Shown one piece after another: positions 24,004 through 33,286 of a stretch of DNA of 64,000 bases. A program made the position numbers and the translations under genes. Under the pieces are notes generated by a model, which saw only the letters and a program-made list of their open reading frames with translations, searched no databases and was not told where the DNA came from. The stretch is from Rhipidocladum racemiflorum (taxonomy: Eukaryota; Streptophyta; Magnoliopsida; Poales; Poaceae), in NCBI GenBank assembly GCA_036346355.1, contig CM070588.1, forward strand, positions 19,887,914 through 19,951,913, written 5' to 3'. Position 1 is the stretch's first letter. Each line of letters begins with the position of its first letter.

Positions 24004-24015
24004 CAAGGGGGAGAT
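24004..24015 (+). other. Element B polypurine tract
   Basis: A GGGGGAGAT tract lies directly before the 3' LTR start TGTGAATC at 24016. Confidence 0.9.
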
Positions 24016-24162
24016 TGTGAATCATGTGATGAAAAATTGGTTTGATCTTGTGCTGAAATTGGTTAAGATTAGGATTAATCTGTATTGGACCAAACATCCG
24101 AACATTAAAAAGAAACCTTGCTTTTGCGCAGAACCAAATAACTAAAAATCGCATTTTTCCCA

Positions 24163-24452
24163 TGTATGACAGACCAAAGTTTTTGGTCTGCCATACACAG
24201 GTTTTTGGCGAACTCGATTTTCTCATGTATGACAGACCAAACTTTTTGGTCTGTCATACACAGGCTTTTGGTGACTTCGTTTTTTTCAATGTATGACAGA
24301 CCAAAGATTTTGGTCTGTCATACACATGCTTTGGGCGATTTCATTTTTTGCCCATGTATGACAGACCAAACTCTTTGGTCTGTCATACACATGTTGATAG
24401 CGAACTCAATTTTCCCATGTATGACAGACCAAAGACTTTGGTCTGTCATACA
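24163..24452. repeat. Five 35-base palindromes, 63-65 base period (B 3' LTR)
   Basis: Units lie at 24163-24197, 24226-24260, 24290-24324, 24355-24389 and 24418-24452. Each pairs TGTATGACAGACCAAA with its inverse across about four bases. Four of the five are essentially perfect, while the sequence between units is unlike. They lie upstream of the TATA-like box. Confidence 0.95.
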
Positions 24453-24797
24453 CATGCTTTTGGCGGTTTTGAGCAAAATTGAATTGGTTTGAATTTGAAA
24501 TTATGAAATTTGTGATGATTTCATGATGCGTGTTTTGAAGTGGACTTTATGCAATGCTCATGTGAGTAGTTGCATGGATTGACCTTGAGTCAAGTCGTGG
24601 ACTTGTGCTCGGATTTGTTTTGTGGTTTGTTCATGTGCGGTGTATTGCTCGAAGACGAATGTGGTCGATGACGGGACTGGAACTAGGTTCATGGAGGAAC
24701 TGAGGTTCGGGACTAGGTTCAGGAGGAACTGAGGTCTTGGTGGTCAAGGATGTCATGCGGGACGTTCGGGCTAAGGGAATGGTGCACATGAAGAATG

Positions 24798-24926
24798 GTT
24801 AGTCACGTGAGAATGGCAGGAGGTCATTCGCGTGCAAAGTGTTAGTCACGTGAGTCTGGCAGGTGGCCATACGCGTGCAAAGTGTTAGTCACGTGAGTAT
24901 GGTAGGGTTACCATACGCGTGCAAGA
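24798..24926 (+). repeat. Three 43-base repeats with CACGTG (B 3' LTR)
   Basis: GTTAGTCACGTGAG recurs at 24798, 24841 and 24884, each followed by a CGCGTGCAA motif. CACGTG is the plant G-box core bound by bZIP and bHLH factors. In the 5' LTR the same array is the target that A1 entered. Confidence 0.85.
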
Positions 24927-25012
24927 GTTGTACTCGGCCAGGTTGGGCCAAGTAGAGTTGTGTTGGATACGGATTCCTTCTATGGAATAGGAATCGTATT
25001 CTGGGTTGGTCC

Positions 25013-25020
25013 TTTAAATA
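25013..25020 (+). promoter_or_regulatory. Probable TATA box, B 3' LTR
   Basis: TTTAAATA lies downstream of both repeat arrays and is conserved in the 5' LTR at 17931-17938. Confidence 0.5.
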
Positions 25021-25678
25021 GGAGGGGTTGTCTCCTGTTGAAAGTGCACCAAGGAGAGCTGAGCGCATCAAGAGTTTTAGAGTTTGTACTCTTTTGATGA
25101 GAGTATTTTAGACAAAAGAAATAAAGATCAATTCTTCCAAGATTTTTATGCGTACTACAAGAACCACGCCGCTGCGTTGTTTTCTGTTTTGGTTTTTGTT
25201 TGCATGCTTGTTCTAATTCTAGATTGGTTTCTTGATCGTTGAGTTTCATCTTGATTTGATCCATCAAAAACCGTTCTAGGGTATTGATTTAGAGTTCCTC
25301 AAAGTCTAGTTGATTAAACTTTTGTCGGTTCTATTAAAACTTTCAAGTTTACGTTAGATCAATTCTCGTCAAGTTCTGGATCAGCAAGCTTGTGAAGCTC
25401 ATAACTTTTGATTCATAATTCCGATCGAGCTGATTCTTTTTGGGTTTGCTTTGTATTGGAAACTAGTTTCTTGTGTCCAAATTTCAGATCGTTTCGACGG
25501 TTGGATCTCCGGGAATTCTCATTTTATCAAGCCTCTGTCAATCTATTTTTGTCAAATCCGAGGCAATCTTTTGGTTTCTTTTGGGGTGAAGTTTTTAATA
25601 GATCAAAATTTTGGTTTTAGCTTCCGCTCAATCATTCACCCCCCTCTGATTGCTATATTCGTAAACTTCGATCCTACA

Positions 25679-25959
25679 GGGGTCATCACGAATCACATGG
25701 ACTAGTGCATTTAATAATTCATTAGCTTGCTGAAATTTTATTAATCATAGACCTGTTGATGTCCTCTTTGGAGCTGTTTTACGTTTATGTTTGTTTTCTG
25801 GTTGATTTAGACTTGTTATCTCTAGTATTGATGCTTTTATGTTATTCCTGTTTATAATGGTTATTATGAATCTTGTTGTCGCTTCCGTTTTGTCCTAATT
25901 TTAGGAGAGATGCTGTCGAAATTTTCTTGTACGACAGTTTAGATTTGTAGGGTGTTACA
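25679..25959 (+). mobile_element. Element C: second LTR end
   Basis: These 281 bases match 136-416, ending in GGTGTTACA, and then run into unrelated sequence rather than a primer site, so this is the right end of the 3' LTR. B abuts it at a point inside the LTR. Confidence 0.8.
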
Positions 25960-26134
25960 TGTGCATTGCATTGCATTCCATACATGATGATGGTAATGAG
26001 TTGTGTACAATGTGTTTTGTCATGGCTATGATGTTGTAGATGAGATTATGATTTGATCATGCTGTTAAAGTATGGTATGTATTGATGTTGTCATTAATTT
26101 ATTCTTTATGATCCATTGCAATATGCTTGCTGAG
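25960..26134. other. Unassigned spacer between C and D
   Basis: This is AT-rich sequence with no ORF or repeat that I recognise. It is probably the sequence into which C inserted. The last five bases, CTGAG (26130-26134), would be the left target duplication of D; the right copy is not in the window. Confidence 0.4.
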
Positions 26135-26164
26135 TGTCAAGACCCCACTCTCCAAAATTATAGG

Positions 26165-26370
26165 ACATCCGGAGTGTCCGGATTAAATCCGGATTATCCG
26201 GATTAGACCCGGAATGTCCGGACAAAATGTCTGGAGTATCCGAGTTGTAGTGGCCGAACACCCCAACCTGGAGTGTCCGGACTAAATGTCCGGAGTGTCC
26301 GGGTTAGTGCTACCGAAGACCCCAACCCGGAGTCTCCGGGTTGAGCGTCCGGAAAGTCCGGATTTTTTGG
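26165..26370. repeat. CCGG-rich degenerate repeats upstream of the D TATA box
   Basis: About 13 CCGG sites fall in roughly 200 bases, mostly as GTCCGG or palindromic TCCGGA. The array recurs in the D 3' LTR at 46480-46680, where several sites have decayed to CCAG, TCGG or CTGG. Confidence 0.8.
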
Positions 26371-26377
26371 GGTTTAG

Positions 26378-26384
26378 TATAAAA
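26378..26384 (+). promoter_or_regulatory. D LTR TATA box
   Basis: TATAAAA lies just downstream of the CCGG array, followed by a C/T-rich stretch typical of plant transcript leaders. The 3' LTR has the same box at 46688-46694. Confidence 0.75.
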
Positions 26385-27174
26385 GACCCGTTTCTTGGTC
26401 TCCTCACCCCATTTCTTTCTTCCCCACTTGTCCTCCACTCCCGTGTGCACCTCCTCCACCTCAACCTCTTCTCCGGCAAGTTCCCCACCGGCCGGCCTCC
26501 TTCTCGAGCTCCTCCCCGGTGGATCTCCGTCGTGGTGCCCTCAAGATCTCCTCCAAGTCGGTGTCCTTCTTCCCCACCCGGCGTTCCCTTCGTCCTCTCC
26601 ATCCTCCTTGAGGTAAGGAATGTTCTTAGGAGTTCTTGGGCCATCTATGGTGGGTTTAGGGCCTAGGTTTAGATTTGAGGGTTTGGAGTTGGGTTTTGAG
26701 CTCTAGGGTTTTGGGTATGGTGATTCTAGGTTTGGGTTGGGGATTGGCTTGGCAAATGTGGGTAATAGTGAGGTAGATCGGGTAGTGGTAATGCCGATCC
26801 AAGGGTCGATTAGGGTTGGCTAGTGGTTTTATGGTTGGGTGTCGTTTTCTCGAGGTTTGAGTTAGCTTGAAGTTTCTCTGGCCTTGCCGCGTGTAGGAAT
26901 GTCGTAGATCGGGTCCCCGCGGTGCCGTATGACTTGGGAAAAACCCCCATGTCTCGTGCCAACTGCCAAGTCCTTGGCAATCCGGATTGTCCGGATGGAA
27001 GGCCCGGAGTATCCGGCTTATCCGGAGAGTCCAGATAATAAACCCGGACTGTCCGAGTTAGGCTGATCTGTCCGGGTTGAGTCGATTTTCCGGTTGCGTC
27101 GTTCGTCGGGGATTCTCAATTGTGGTTGTTCATTGCATTTGCATGCATCTTATTTATGAATTGTATTCGTGTAG

Positions 27175-28388
27175 AGAGCGATCCCGCGGGACTTGATGCC
27201 GCGGTGACCGAGGGTGTTACCGGAGAGCCGGCTACCGCCGATCCGCAAGCAGAAGAACAAGGCAAGCACCTATGTATCTTGAACCTTATGTGTAATCTAT
27301 TTTTGTGAATTGACTGCATATTTGATGTTAAGTGTTGCATTAGGAGTTGAAATGTGGGATAGGCTGGATCCTATTCGCTGCATGTACCCTTTTCATTGTT
27401 CCTTGAAAACACCTCCTTTGGAGCTAGATTATGGGTACTAATTGTGTTGTGTTTAGTATGCTTAGAAGTCGGGTTTGGGCCAAGTGGTGGATGGTTCCAC
27501 TGCTTGAGGTCTTACACATTACATTCTCTGGAACTGTTTGGTTATGGTTGTGTTGGGAAAAAGGTATAATTGGAGACCGGGCAGGAGAGTTGGGGCATTT
27601 GGGTAAGGAGACCCAAATGTGGTAGTCCCGCCTGAGTCAGCTAAGGACCGATCCGATGTGGTACCATGGCTGGGCACCATTAGGTTGATCACATGCCCAA
27701 TTATGGTAAGGTAAGCCGCTCTTTCATCGCATGCCGTTCGATGGGCCATGCCCTCATGTGGTTGGACGTGGTTGAGGGCGGGGCCTAGGCCGGCTCTCGA
27801 GCGCCAAGCTTGGCTTGGGGCCGCTCGAGGGGGTTCTAGGTTTCCAGAACGCATGAAGATGCCCCAACGAATGGGTATGGATGGGAGGGGGTTGACATGA
27901 GGTTCCTTCGTGACACATGCCGTGTAATCAATGCTTCCCTGCAGGGTTAATTAAGCGATTCGAATTGCCGCGCTCTCGGATATGAGCACGCTTCGTCACT
28001 GCTATTAGACGTAGTGAACAACTTGAACTGAAGTTCGCTGTTAGGCTTGAGCTCGAAATGAGTGTGATTAATGGTTGCTTCTTGTTTAAATGTCAACTTA
28101 ACTTAGTAGTAGGTGCTGTTACAACCGCATTAAAGTTTTGAAACTAAGTAGTTTAAGTAACTAAACAACAAATGATAAGCATTTTGCAATTGTTTTACCT
28201 TGAGCCTATTCCTTGCTACATCCAAATGCATGTCCCTTTTGAAGTCGGTCATATATGGACCACGGGTAAGACTTGCGAGTACCTTCTGTACTCAGGCTTC
28301 TGCTTTGTGGTTTTTTGTAGGTGAGGATCCAACGGGGTGCGAGTTTTGCCCCTACTGCCTATCGGTGACCGGGCGGGGCACCGAGTAG
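27175..28388 (+). other. LTR mini-gene in element D
   Basis: The first block is 27175-27261 (87 bases) after GTGTAG. It reads SDPAGLDAAVTEGVTGEP and then an acidic, glutamine-containing stretch, ending at the GC-type donor CAAG|GCAAGC. The second block is 28321-28388 after TTTTTTGTAG and reads GEDPTGCEFCPYCLSVTG to a TAG when joined in phase. Its phases (two leading bases, one trailing base) equal those of family A although the sequences are largely different. No in-frame ATG occurs within the blocks; one ATG lies 18 bases upstream of the first block in the same frame. Coding is inferred. Confidence 0.4.
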
Positions 28389-28876
28389 AGGCTGTCGACA
28401 CTCGTGCGCCCGGGAGTGTCCAGGGCATGACACTTCCGGGGTGTTTTACTTTTGTTGTATATGATAGTAGGCGATACTTTTGCGAACAGCTGTACTTTTA
28501 TTTCTGTAATGGAGCCCGTCTGCCTTTCTTTGGTTCGTTGGTTGGTCGTCGTGGGCCTCTTTGTGCCATGTGTGTTTGTTGCTTTCTCGTTTTTGCGTCT
28601 CTGGTAGTGAGTTTGGGCTCGATGCCCTTTGTGCAAATTGAGTTTGATATGGTGTTGGGAATCGGTATGTGGGGATCCTGGGCGAGTTTCGGATCGCATA
28701 CCGGGGGAATACCGGGGTTGTTGTCGGATTGTTCGGATGATTTTGGAGTTGTCCTTATCGGGCATGGGTGTTAGCACCGAGATCACCTCCGGTGAATCGT
28801 TGCTAGGATCCAAATCCGATGGGAGCAACTGTTCATCCAACAACTCGAGGACGATCTGGGCGGCTCCTCTCAGGGC

Positions 28877-28888
28877 TGGTATCAGAGC
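28877..28888 (+). other. D primer binding site
   Basis: TGGTATCAGAGC lies four bases after the LTR end and is complementary to initiator tRNA-Met. Confidence 0.9.
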
Positions 28889-29219
28889 AAGGCGCACAAA
28901 GACGGACCCCAACTCGACGACCAGATAGGGATTGATTAGGACTTGCATAATGCATTAGGTAGAAGTAGTACTTATACCCCGCCCTATGTATGTGTTTGGT
29001 GAGTGAGAGAATTCGTTGGACTCGTGCATGTCATATCGTCTCATGCATGTGTCATGCCGCTTTGCATCAGAGGTTTTGATTGGGTGTGTTAGACTTGTGG
29101 GACCCTAGTACAGGATGCTACATTCTAATGAGGGGATCAGTTCTGGGTTTTCTATGTTTAGGACTTGTCCCTTCTGTGGGGGTTCTAACTTTCGTCGCCT
29201 GTCCTTTATTGACGACAGA
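28889..29219 (+). other. D untranslated leader
   Basis: There is no conserved ORF. The last 40 bases look like a plant 3' splice site: CTAAC at 29185-29189, a pyrimidine-rich run, then CAG at 29216-29218, one base before the gag ATG. Confidence 0.5.
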
Positions 29220-30040
29220 ATGAGGACCCGCGGAGGCATGGTAGGTGATGATGGTGTTGGGCGGTCACAGCCTGGCCATGGCGATCCACCTCCTCGTCCC
29301 AATGTACTGGATATCCTGCTGCAGTCAGAGAGGAACCAGGAGACTACCAATCGGATTCTGGAGATGCTGGTCCAGAATCAGGCTGCTCCGGGTGGCCGCG
29401 GTGAAGGGCGAGCCCACCCAAACGGCTATTTGGACTTCCTCCACACTCAGCCGCCAGTATTCTCCCGGGCCAGTGATCCCTTGGAGGCAGACGACTGGCT
29501 GCGCACGATGGAGCAGAAGTTTGCTCTTATCCAGTGCGGGGATCTTCAGAAGGCTCCCTACGCAGCGCAGCAGCTTCAAGGCCCTGCTGAGCATGGTGGG
29601 CCAATTTCCTGGTGATGCAGCCCCTCGGTCATCAGGTGACTTGGGCGGAGTTCCGTGAGGCCTTCCGAGCATACCACATCCCGAAAGGACTCATGGATAT
29701 CAAGAAGCAGCAAATTCTGGCCCTCAAGCAATTGAGCAAGACTGTGGTGGACTACTCACGAGAGTTCAACTACCTGGCTTAGTATGCGCCGGAGGAGGTC
29801 GATAGTGATGAGAAGAAACAGAGCCGCTTCATAAATGGGTTGACGGCGAAGATGCAAGGCCGCCTCTCTGTGTGTGATTTCCCCGACGTCAATGCCTTGG
29901 TGAGTCGGGCGATCACTGTGGAGCACAAGATGAAGAGTCATCAAGATGAGAAGAAGCGGAAGAGGGTAGTGCAATACTCAGTGGGTGGCAGTTCATAGCG
30001 GGCCCGAGTCGCTGTTCCACCACCGAGGGCCCCTGTCCCT
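29220..30040 (+). pseudogene. D gag, N-terminal part
   Basis: It starts at ATG 29220 with MRTRGGMVGDDGVG. The capsid region has YLDFLHTQPPVFSRASDPLE followed by ADDWLRTMEQKFALIQCGD. A missing G near 29591 shifts the frame in the tryptophan-tryptophan motif. The downstream frame keeps AEFREAFRAYHIPKGLMDIK and has two CAG-to-TAG stops (29780-29782 and 29996-29998). A2 is inserted at 30041, between the capsid and zinc-knuckle codons. Confidence 0.85.
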
Positions 30041-30455
30041 TGTAACACCCCAAAATTTTACTTGTCCTAAATTCATGTGTGATTTGGCACTTTGGTGAAT
30101 TTTTGGAATTTTCTGGAATTTATTTGGATTTAATTGGAATTTATTTGAATTTATTCCATTTTGAAATAATTAAAGAATTTAATTTTTGCAAATAAAATTT
30201 TGTTGGAAATATTTTATTTGAGTCCAAAATGATCCAAAGTATTTTCCAGAATTTTTCTGGAATTTTTCTGAGTCATTTGCTATTTTTAATGAATTAAATG
30301 AATTATCGGGAATTATTTTAAATATTAAATCGCTGGAAATTCAAACTCGGGTCAAGTATCGTTCATCCGATCGAAGTCGAACTCCGAGTCGGACTCGAGT
30401 CCGACCCGAGCCACGTGACTCGACCGAACCCACTCCTAACCCTAATCAATCCCAA

Positions 30456-31217
30456 CCGTTGGATCAAGATCCAACGGCTGAGATCCGCCCGTACCGGTTC
30501 GAGCCGTATCCGGCCCGGATCCGATCGCGCCGTGCGATCGTGGCGTTGATCGCGCCACGTGGGCCGGTGAGAGTCGTCGTCTTCGCCGAGACCGAGCCGG
30601 ACTCAGCCGCCCGCCCCGCCGCCGTGTAGGATTAGGTTTCCGTCTAGGGCACGAACGCCGAGGCTATTTAAAGCGTGAGACGCCCCCGAGGTTGCCCTCA
30701 TCCTTGCGCACCGTTCCCGAGCCATCTACGCCGAGCCGCCGCCCGTTGAGCCGCAATCGCCGCCGGAGTTGTCTCTTCCCTCCGCCGAGGTTTGCGCCGA
30801 TTTTAAATCGTCGTCCGTCGTCTTCGCCGAGAAGGAGCTCGAGATCTGGGATCCCAGCGGACGAGCGCACCCGAAGGAAGGATTCATCTCGCCGGAGAAG
30901 CCCCGTAGCGCCGCGCCCTTGGTCATCGTTCCCGTCTCCGGTGCCCAGGCCTCGCCGCGCCATCGCCGGACTCCGCGAGCTCTGTGGACCGTCAGATCCA
31001 GATCGGACGGTTGAGGTGAGTCCACGTGTTATAAACCCGAGTAGATCTGGACCGTTGGATCAAGATCCAACGGTTCACAATCGCCACGTGCTGTAGCAGT
31101 GCGATTATAGGATTAGATCTGGACCGTCCGATCTAAATCGAACGGCCCACGATCAACGAGTAGTTTCAACGTGTTAACCCTGGATCTAATCCGCGCCGTT
31201 GAATTTCAAATCAACGG
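30456..31217. repeat. Four 22-base palindromes in the A2 LTR
   Basis: They lie at 30456-30477, 31052-31073, 31124-31145 and 31196-31217. The first two are perfect: CCGTTGGATC facing its inverse across AA. The other two keep the CCGT and ACGG ends. The last three start exactly 72 bases apart. Confidence 0.9.
30665..30671 (+). promoter_or_regulatory. Probable TATA box, A2 5' LTR
   Basis: TATTTAA is conserved in position in all full family A LTRs; the A2 3' LTR has it at 39859-39865. Confidence 0.5.
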
Positions 31218-31350
31218 TCGTGATTGCGCCACGTGTCGGGAAGTTGGACCGACGCGGTCAGCGCCGTCCACGCGCGCGTGCGTGTGACGCTGACACGCGG
31301 GGCCCGCGTGTCAGAGGGCCCGCATGTCAGTGGCTGACCCCGCCAAGCGC

Positions 31351-31430
31351 TGACGTCACCCATGACGTCACAGTGGGTCCCACCTGTCAGCACCGTGGGC
31401 TGAGCCCCGCTGACGTCAGCGATGACGTCA
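31351..31430. promoter_or_regulatory. Cluster of four TGACGTCA sites
   Basis: Perfect TGACGTCA palindromes lie at 31351-31358, 31363-31370, 31411-31418 and 31423-31430: two pairs, each offset by 12 bases. This is a classic bZIP (TGA-type) site. Related clusters occur in the A4 LTRs. Binding is inferred from sequence only. Confidence 0.6.
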
Positions 31431-31954
31431 CCCGAGAGGGCCCACATGTCAGTCTCACGTGGAAGTCGTGGACCGAGTCCACGGTGGACCCGAGCCGAGC
31501 GTGGACCAAGTCCATGGACCACCGACGCCACCGCCCAATCAGAGGCTGCCACGTGTCCTTGCTGACGCAATAATTAATTTCCGAAAAAAGAAAATGATTT
31601 ATTAATTCGAAATATTGATTCAAATTTAGATTCAAACTTCAAACGCTTATAACTTTTGCGTTTCAACTCCGATTTGAGTGATTCAAATTTCTAAATTTGT
31701 ATAAAATTCAGATCTACTCAAATATGAATTTTATTTAATTTTTGGACTAAAGTTTTTCTCTGTAATATTATTTAATTGATTATTTAAACTTTAATAAATC
31801 ATAACTTTTGCGATTTAACTCCAAATTTGACGATTCCAGTTTCTAAAAATCCAGAAAATTATGTTCTCTCTGTTTATGGATTTTATTTGGAGTTTTGGGA
31901 TGTTTTTGCCTAGTGTTTATTTGTGTATTTGCTATTTGCACGCTTTACGAGTAG

Positions 31955-33286
31955 ACGTTGAAGTGCCGGAAGGATTCGAGGGAGAAGTGTTGACTCAGGA
32001 TCCAACTCAAGACCAAGAGCAAGTACTTTTTGAAGGCAAGTTGTGCTTTGACCATATTGATCCTATTTCGAAATCTATTTTGATTTAAACTATTGCATGC
32101 TAGTTCAAGTAGAAAGATACTTTGATTAAACCTGGGGGTTAGATAAATACCAAATTGCTATATGACACCTTGATTACTTAAGTATGTGCCATGACCCTTT
32201 GTCACCCTAGTTGTGGTTTACTAGTTGGACATTATTAAATTGCCAACATGGGTTTAGAACGTTGTAGTATGCTGCTTAGACCTGCTACGTGCTCATGACA
32301 TGATTTTGGATAATCAAATGCTAATATTGACTTAATGATATATTGAACCTGTTTTGGAAAAGTATCATGTGAAGTTGATGGCACGTGGTGCATGGTAATC
32401 AACTGGGGTTTGATAAACAGTTTTCGACCGGGGCATGTGGCAAGAGTAATCAGGTGGGCCAGTTGTGGCATTGGGGATGTTGATTTGGTTTTTCGGGTAG
32501 TCTTGCCCTGGTCACTCTAAGGACTTAACCTTGCAAGCCTTTGAACTGGGTCATACTTGCAACCACATGGCTGGAATGGGACGGCCCTAGTTGACTAAGT
32601 CGCTAAGGACTCACTTGTGGAGCCTCAGGGTGTCAATTACACCGTTTGTGTGATTGTACGGGGGAGCGTATCGTGGCTGTGGCCAGATACCCATCTAACG
32701 GTGTGTTGGTCCCATACTTCGCCTTGGCTAAGGGAAGTGATGGTGTAGAGCACGAACCGGAGAGGACCACCTGTGTTGTTTGAGGCTTCCGAAAGGCTTT
32801 GTTACGGGAACTCGCCTTTGTGGTGTTTGACTGTATCTTGTGGGTAAAGTGCATAACCTCTGCAGAGTGTAGAATCTATTTGAATAGCCGAGTCCACGGT
32901 ACTGGACAATGCTCGGGAATTACAGTCAAGGGTTAGACTTTCTGAAAATAACTTGGATTTGAAAAGTTGGGTTGGTTTAGTAATGAAGTTGATGGAAATG
33001 TGGTTTAGGATGGGGAAAAATGTTTATTAAATTTCTTGAGAAGTTATTTATGCTTTACTTATTTCTACTGCTTTCGAATCTACTTTTATTACTTGTCAAA
33101 AGCTGTTTACTGCAAATATACCTTGAGCTATTCCTTTGTACCAAGCCATGCATATAGTATATTAGCTTGCATTCTGCGCATGACTTGCTGAGTACCAAGT
33201 ACTCACCCTTGCCTCAACACAATACCAGTTGAAGAGGAGATTACGCCCGCTTTGAGGAGGATTTCCAAGAAGACCCGTCTATTTAG
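31955..33286 (+). other. LTR mini-gene, A2 5' copy
   Basis: The first block is 31955-32035 (81 bases) after GAGTAG; it reads VEVPEGFEGEVLTQDPTQ and then an acidic, glutamine-rich end at the donor GAAG|GCAAG. The second block is 33229-33286 after ACCAG, 58 bases, one G short of the intact form, so its end is shifted. The apparent intron is 1193 bases, GC...AG, phase 1. Confidence 0.45.

Larger units (their letters stand above)
22978..24015 (+). other. Element B long 3' non-coding region with repeated purine tracts
   Basis: About 1 kb separates pol from the 3' LTR. It has no convincing ORF. It contains four quasi-palindromic repeats (23297-23425) and purine tracts at about 23781 (AAAGGGGGAG), 23921 (AAAAGGGGAG) and 24004 (AAGGGGGAG, adjacent to the LTR); another lies at the pol end near 22945. 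Several such tracts before the LTR are a reported Sirevirus trait. An envelope-like gene, present in some Sireviruses, is not visible. Confidence 0.75.
4961..25678 (+). mobile_element. Element B: Copia (Sirevirus-like) retrotransposon, split by A1
   Basis: The 5' LTR (4961-5818 plus 17785-18592, about 1661 bases without the insert) and the 3' LTR (24016-25678, 1663 bases) are nearly identical and run from TGTGAATCATG to ATCCTACA. The internal region has an initiator tRNA-Met primer site, gag with a zinc knuckle, and pol in Copia order (protease, integrase, RT, RNase H), then about 1 kb of non-coding sequence with several GGGGGAG tracts. The LTR palindromes and repeated purine tracts are traits reported for Sireviruses; that placement is inference. 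The flanks show no target duplication: the left neighbour is family A LTR and the right neighbour is element C LTR. Confidence 0.9.
24016..25678 (+). mobile_element. Element B 3' LTR (1663 bases)
   Basis: It runs from TGTGAATCATG to ATCCTACA. It has five strong palindromes (24163-24452), three 43-base repeats with CACGTG (24798-24926) and a TTTAAATA box at 25013-25020. It directly abuts the element C LTR fragment at 25679. Confidence 0.95.
26135..28872 (+). mobile_element. D 5' LTR (2738 bases)
   Basis: It runs from TGTCAAGACC to CTCCTCTCA, followed by the primer site. It has a CCGG-rich array at 26165-26370, TATAAAA at 26378-26384, a pyrimidine-rich leader, a donor-like TTGAG|GTAAGG near 26611, a second CCGG cluster at about 26975-27105 and the mini-gene blocks at 27175-27261 and 28321-28388. 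Confidence 0.85.

Noticed and set aside
24163..24452. Regular repeats and spacers resembling a CRISPR array
   Set aside because: Units are palindromes within both LTRs of a plant Copia element, only five units occur, and the same spacers recur in both LTRs; there are no cas genes.
25960..26134. Possible host gene remnant between C and D
   Set aside because: Only 175 bases, AT-rich, no ORF, splice sites or similarity I can recognise.
26286..26666. 126-codon frame over the D promoter, repeated at 46596-46976
   Set aside because: Its ATG lies upstream of TATAAAA and the frame is composed of CCGG repeats and a pyrimidine-rich leader; it is present in both LTRs only because they are LTRs.
28337..28774. 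145-codon frame near the D LTR end
   Set aside because: It is out of phase with the block ending at 28388 and shows no domain; only one copy is in the window so conservation cannot be tested.
31861..32088. 75-codon frame with a hydrophobic N-terminus read as a signal peptide joined to the acidic LTR block
   Set aside because: The T-rich part before GAGTAG changes frame between A2 and A3/A4, whereas the following block does not; an intron end explains it better than a signal peptide.
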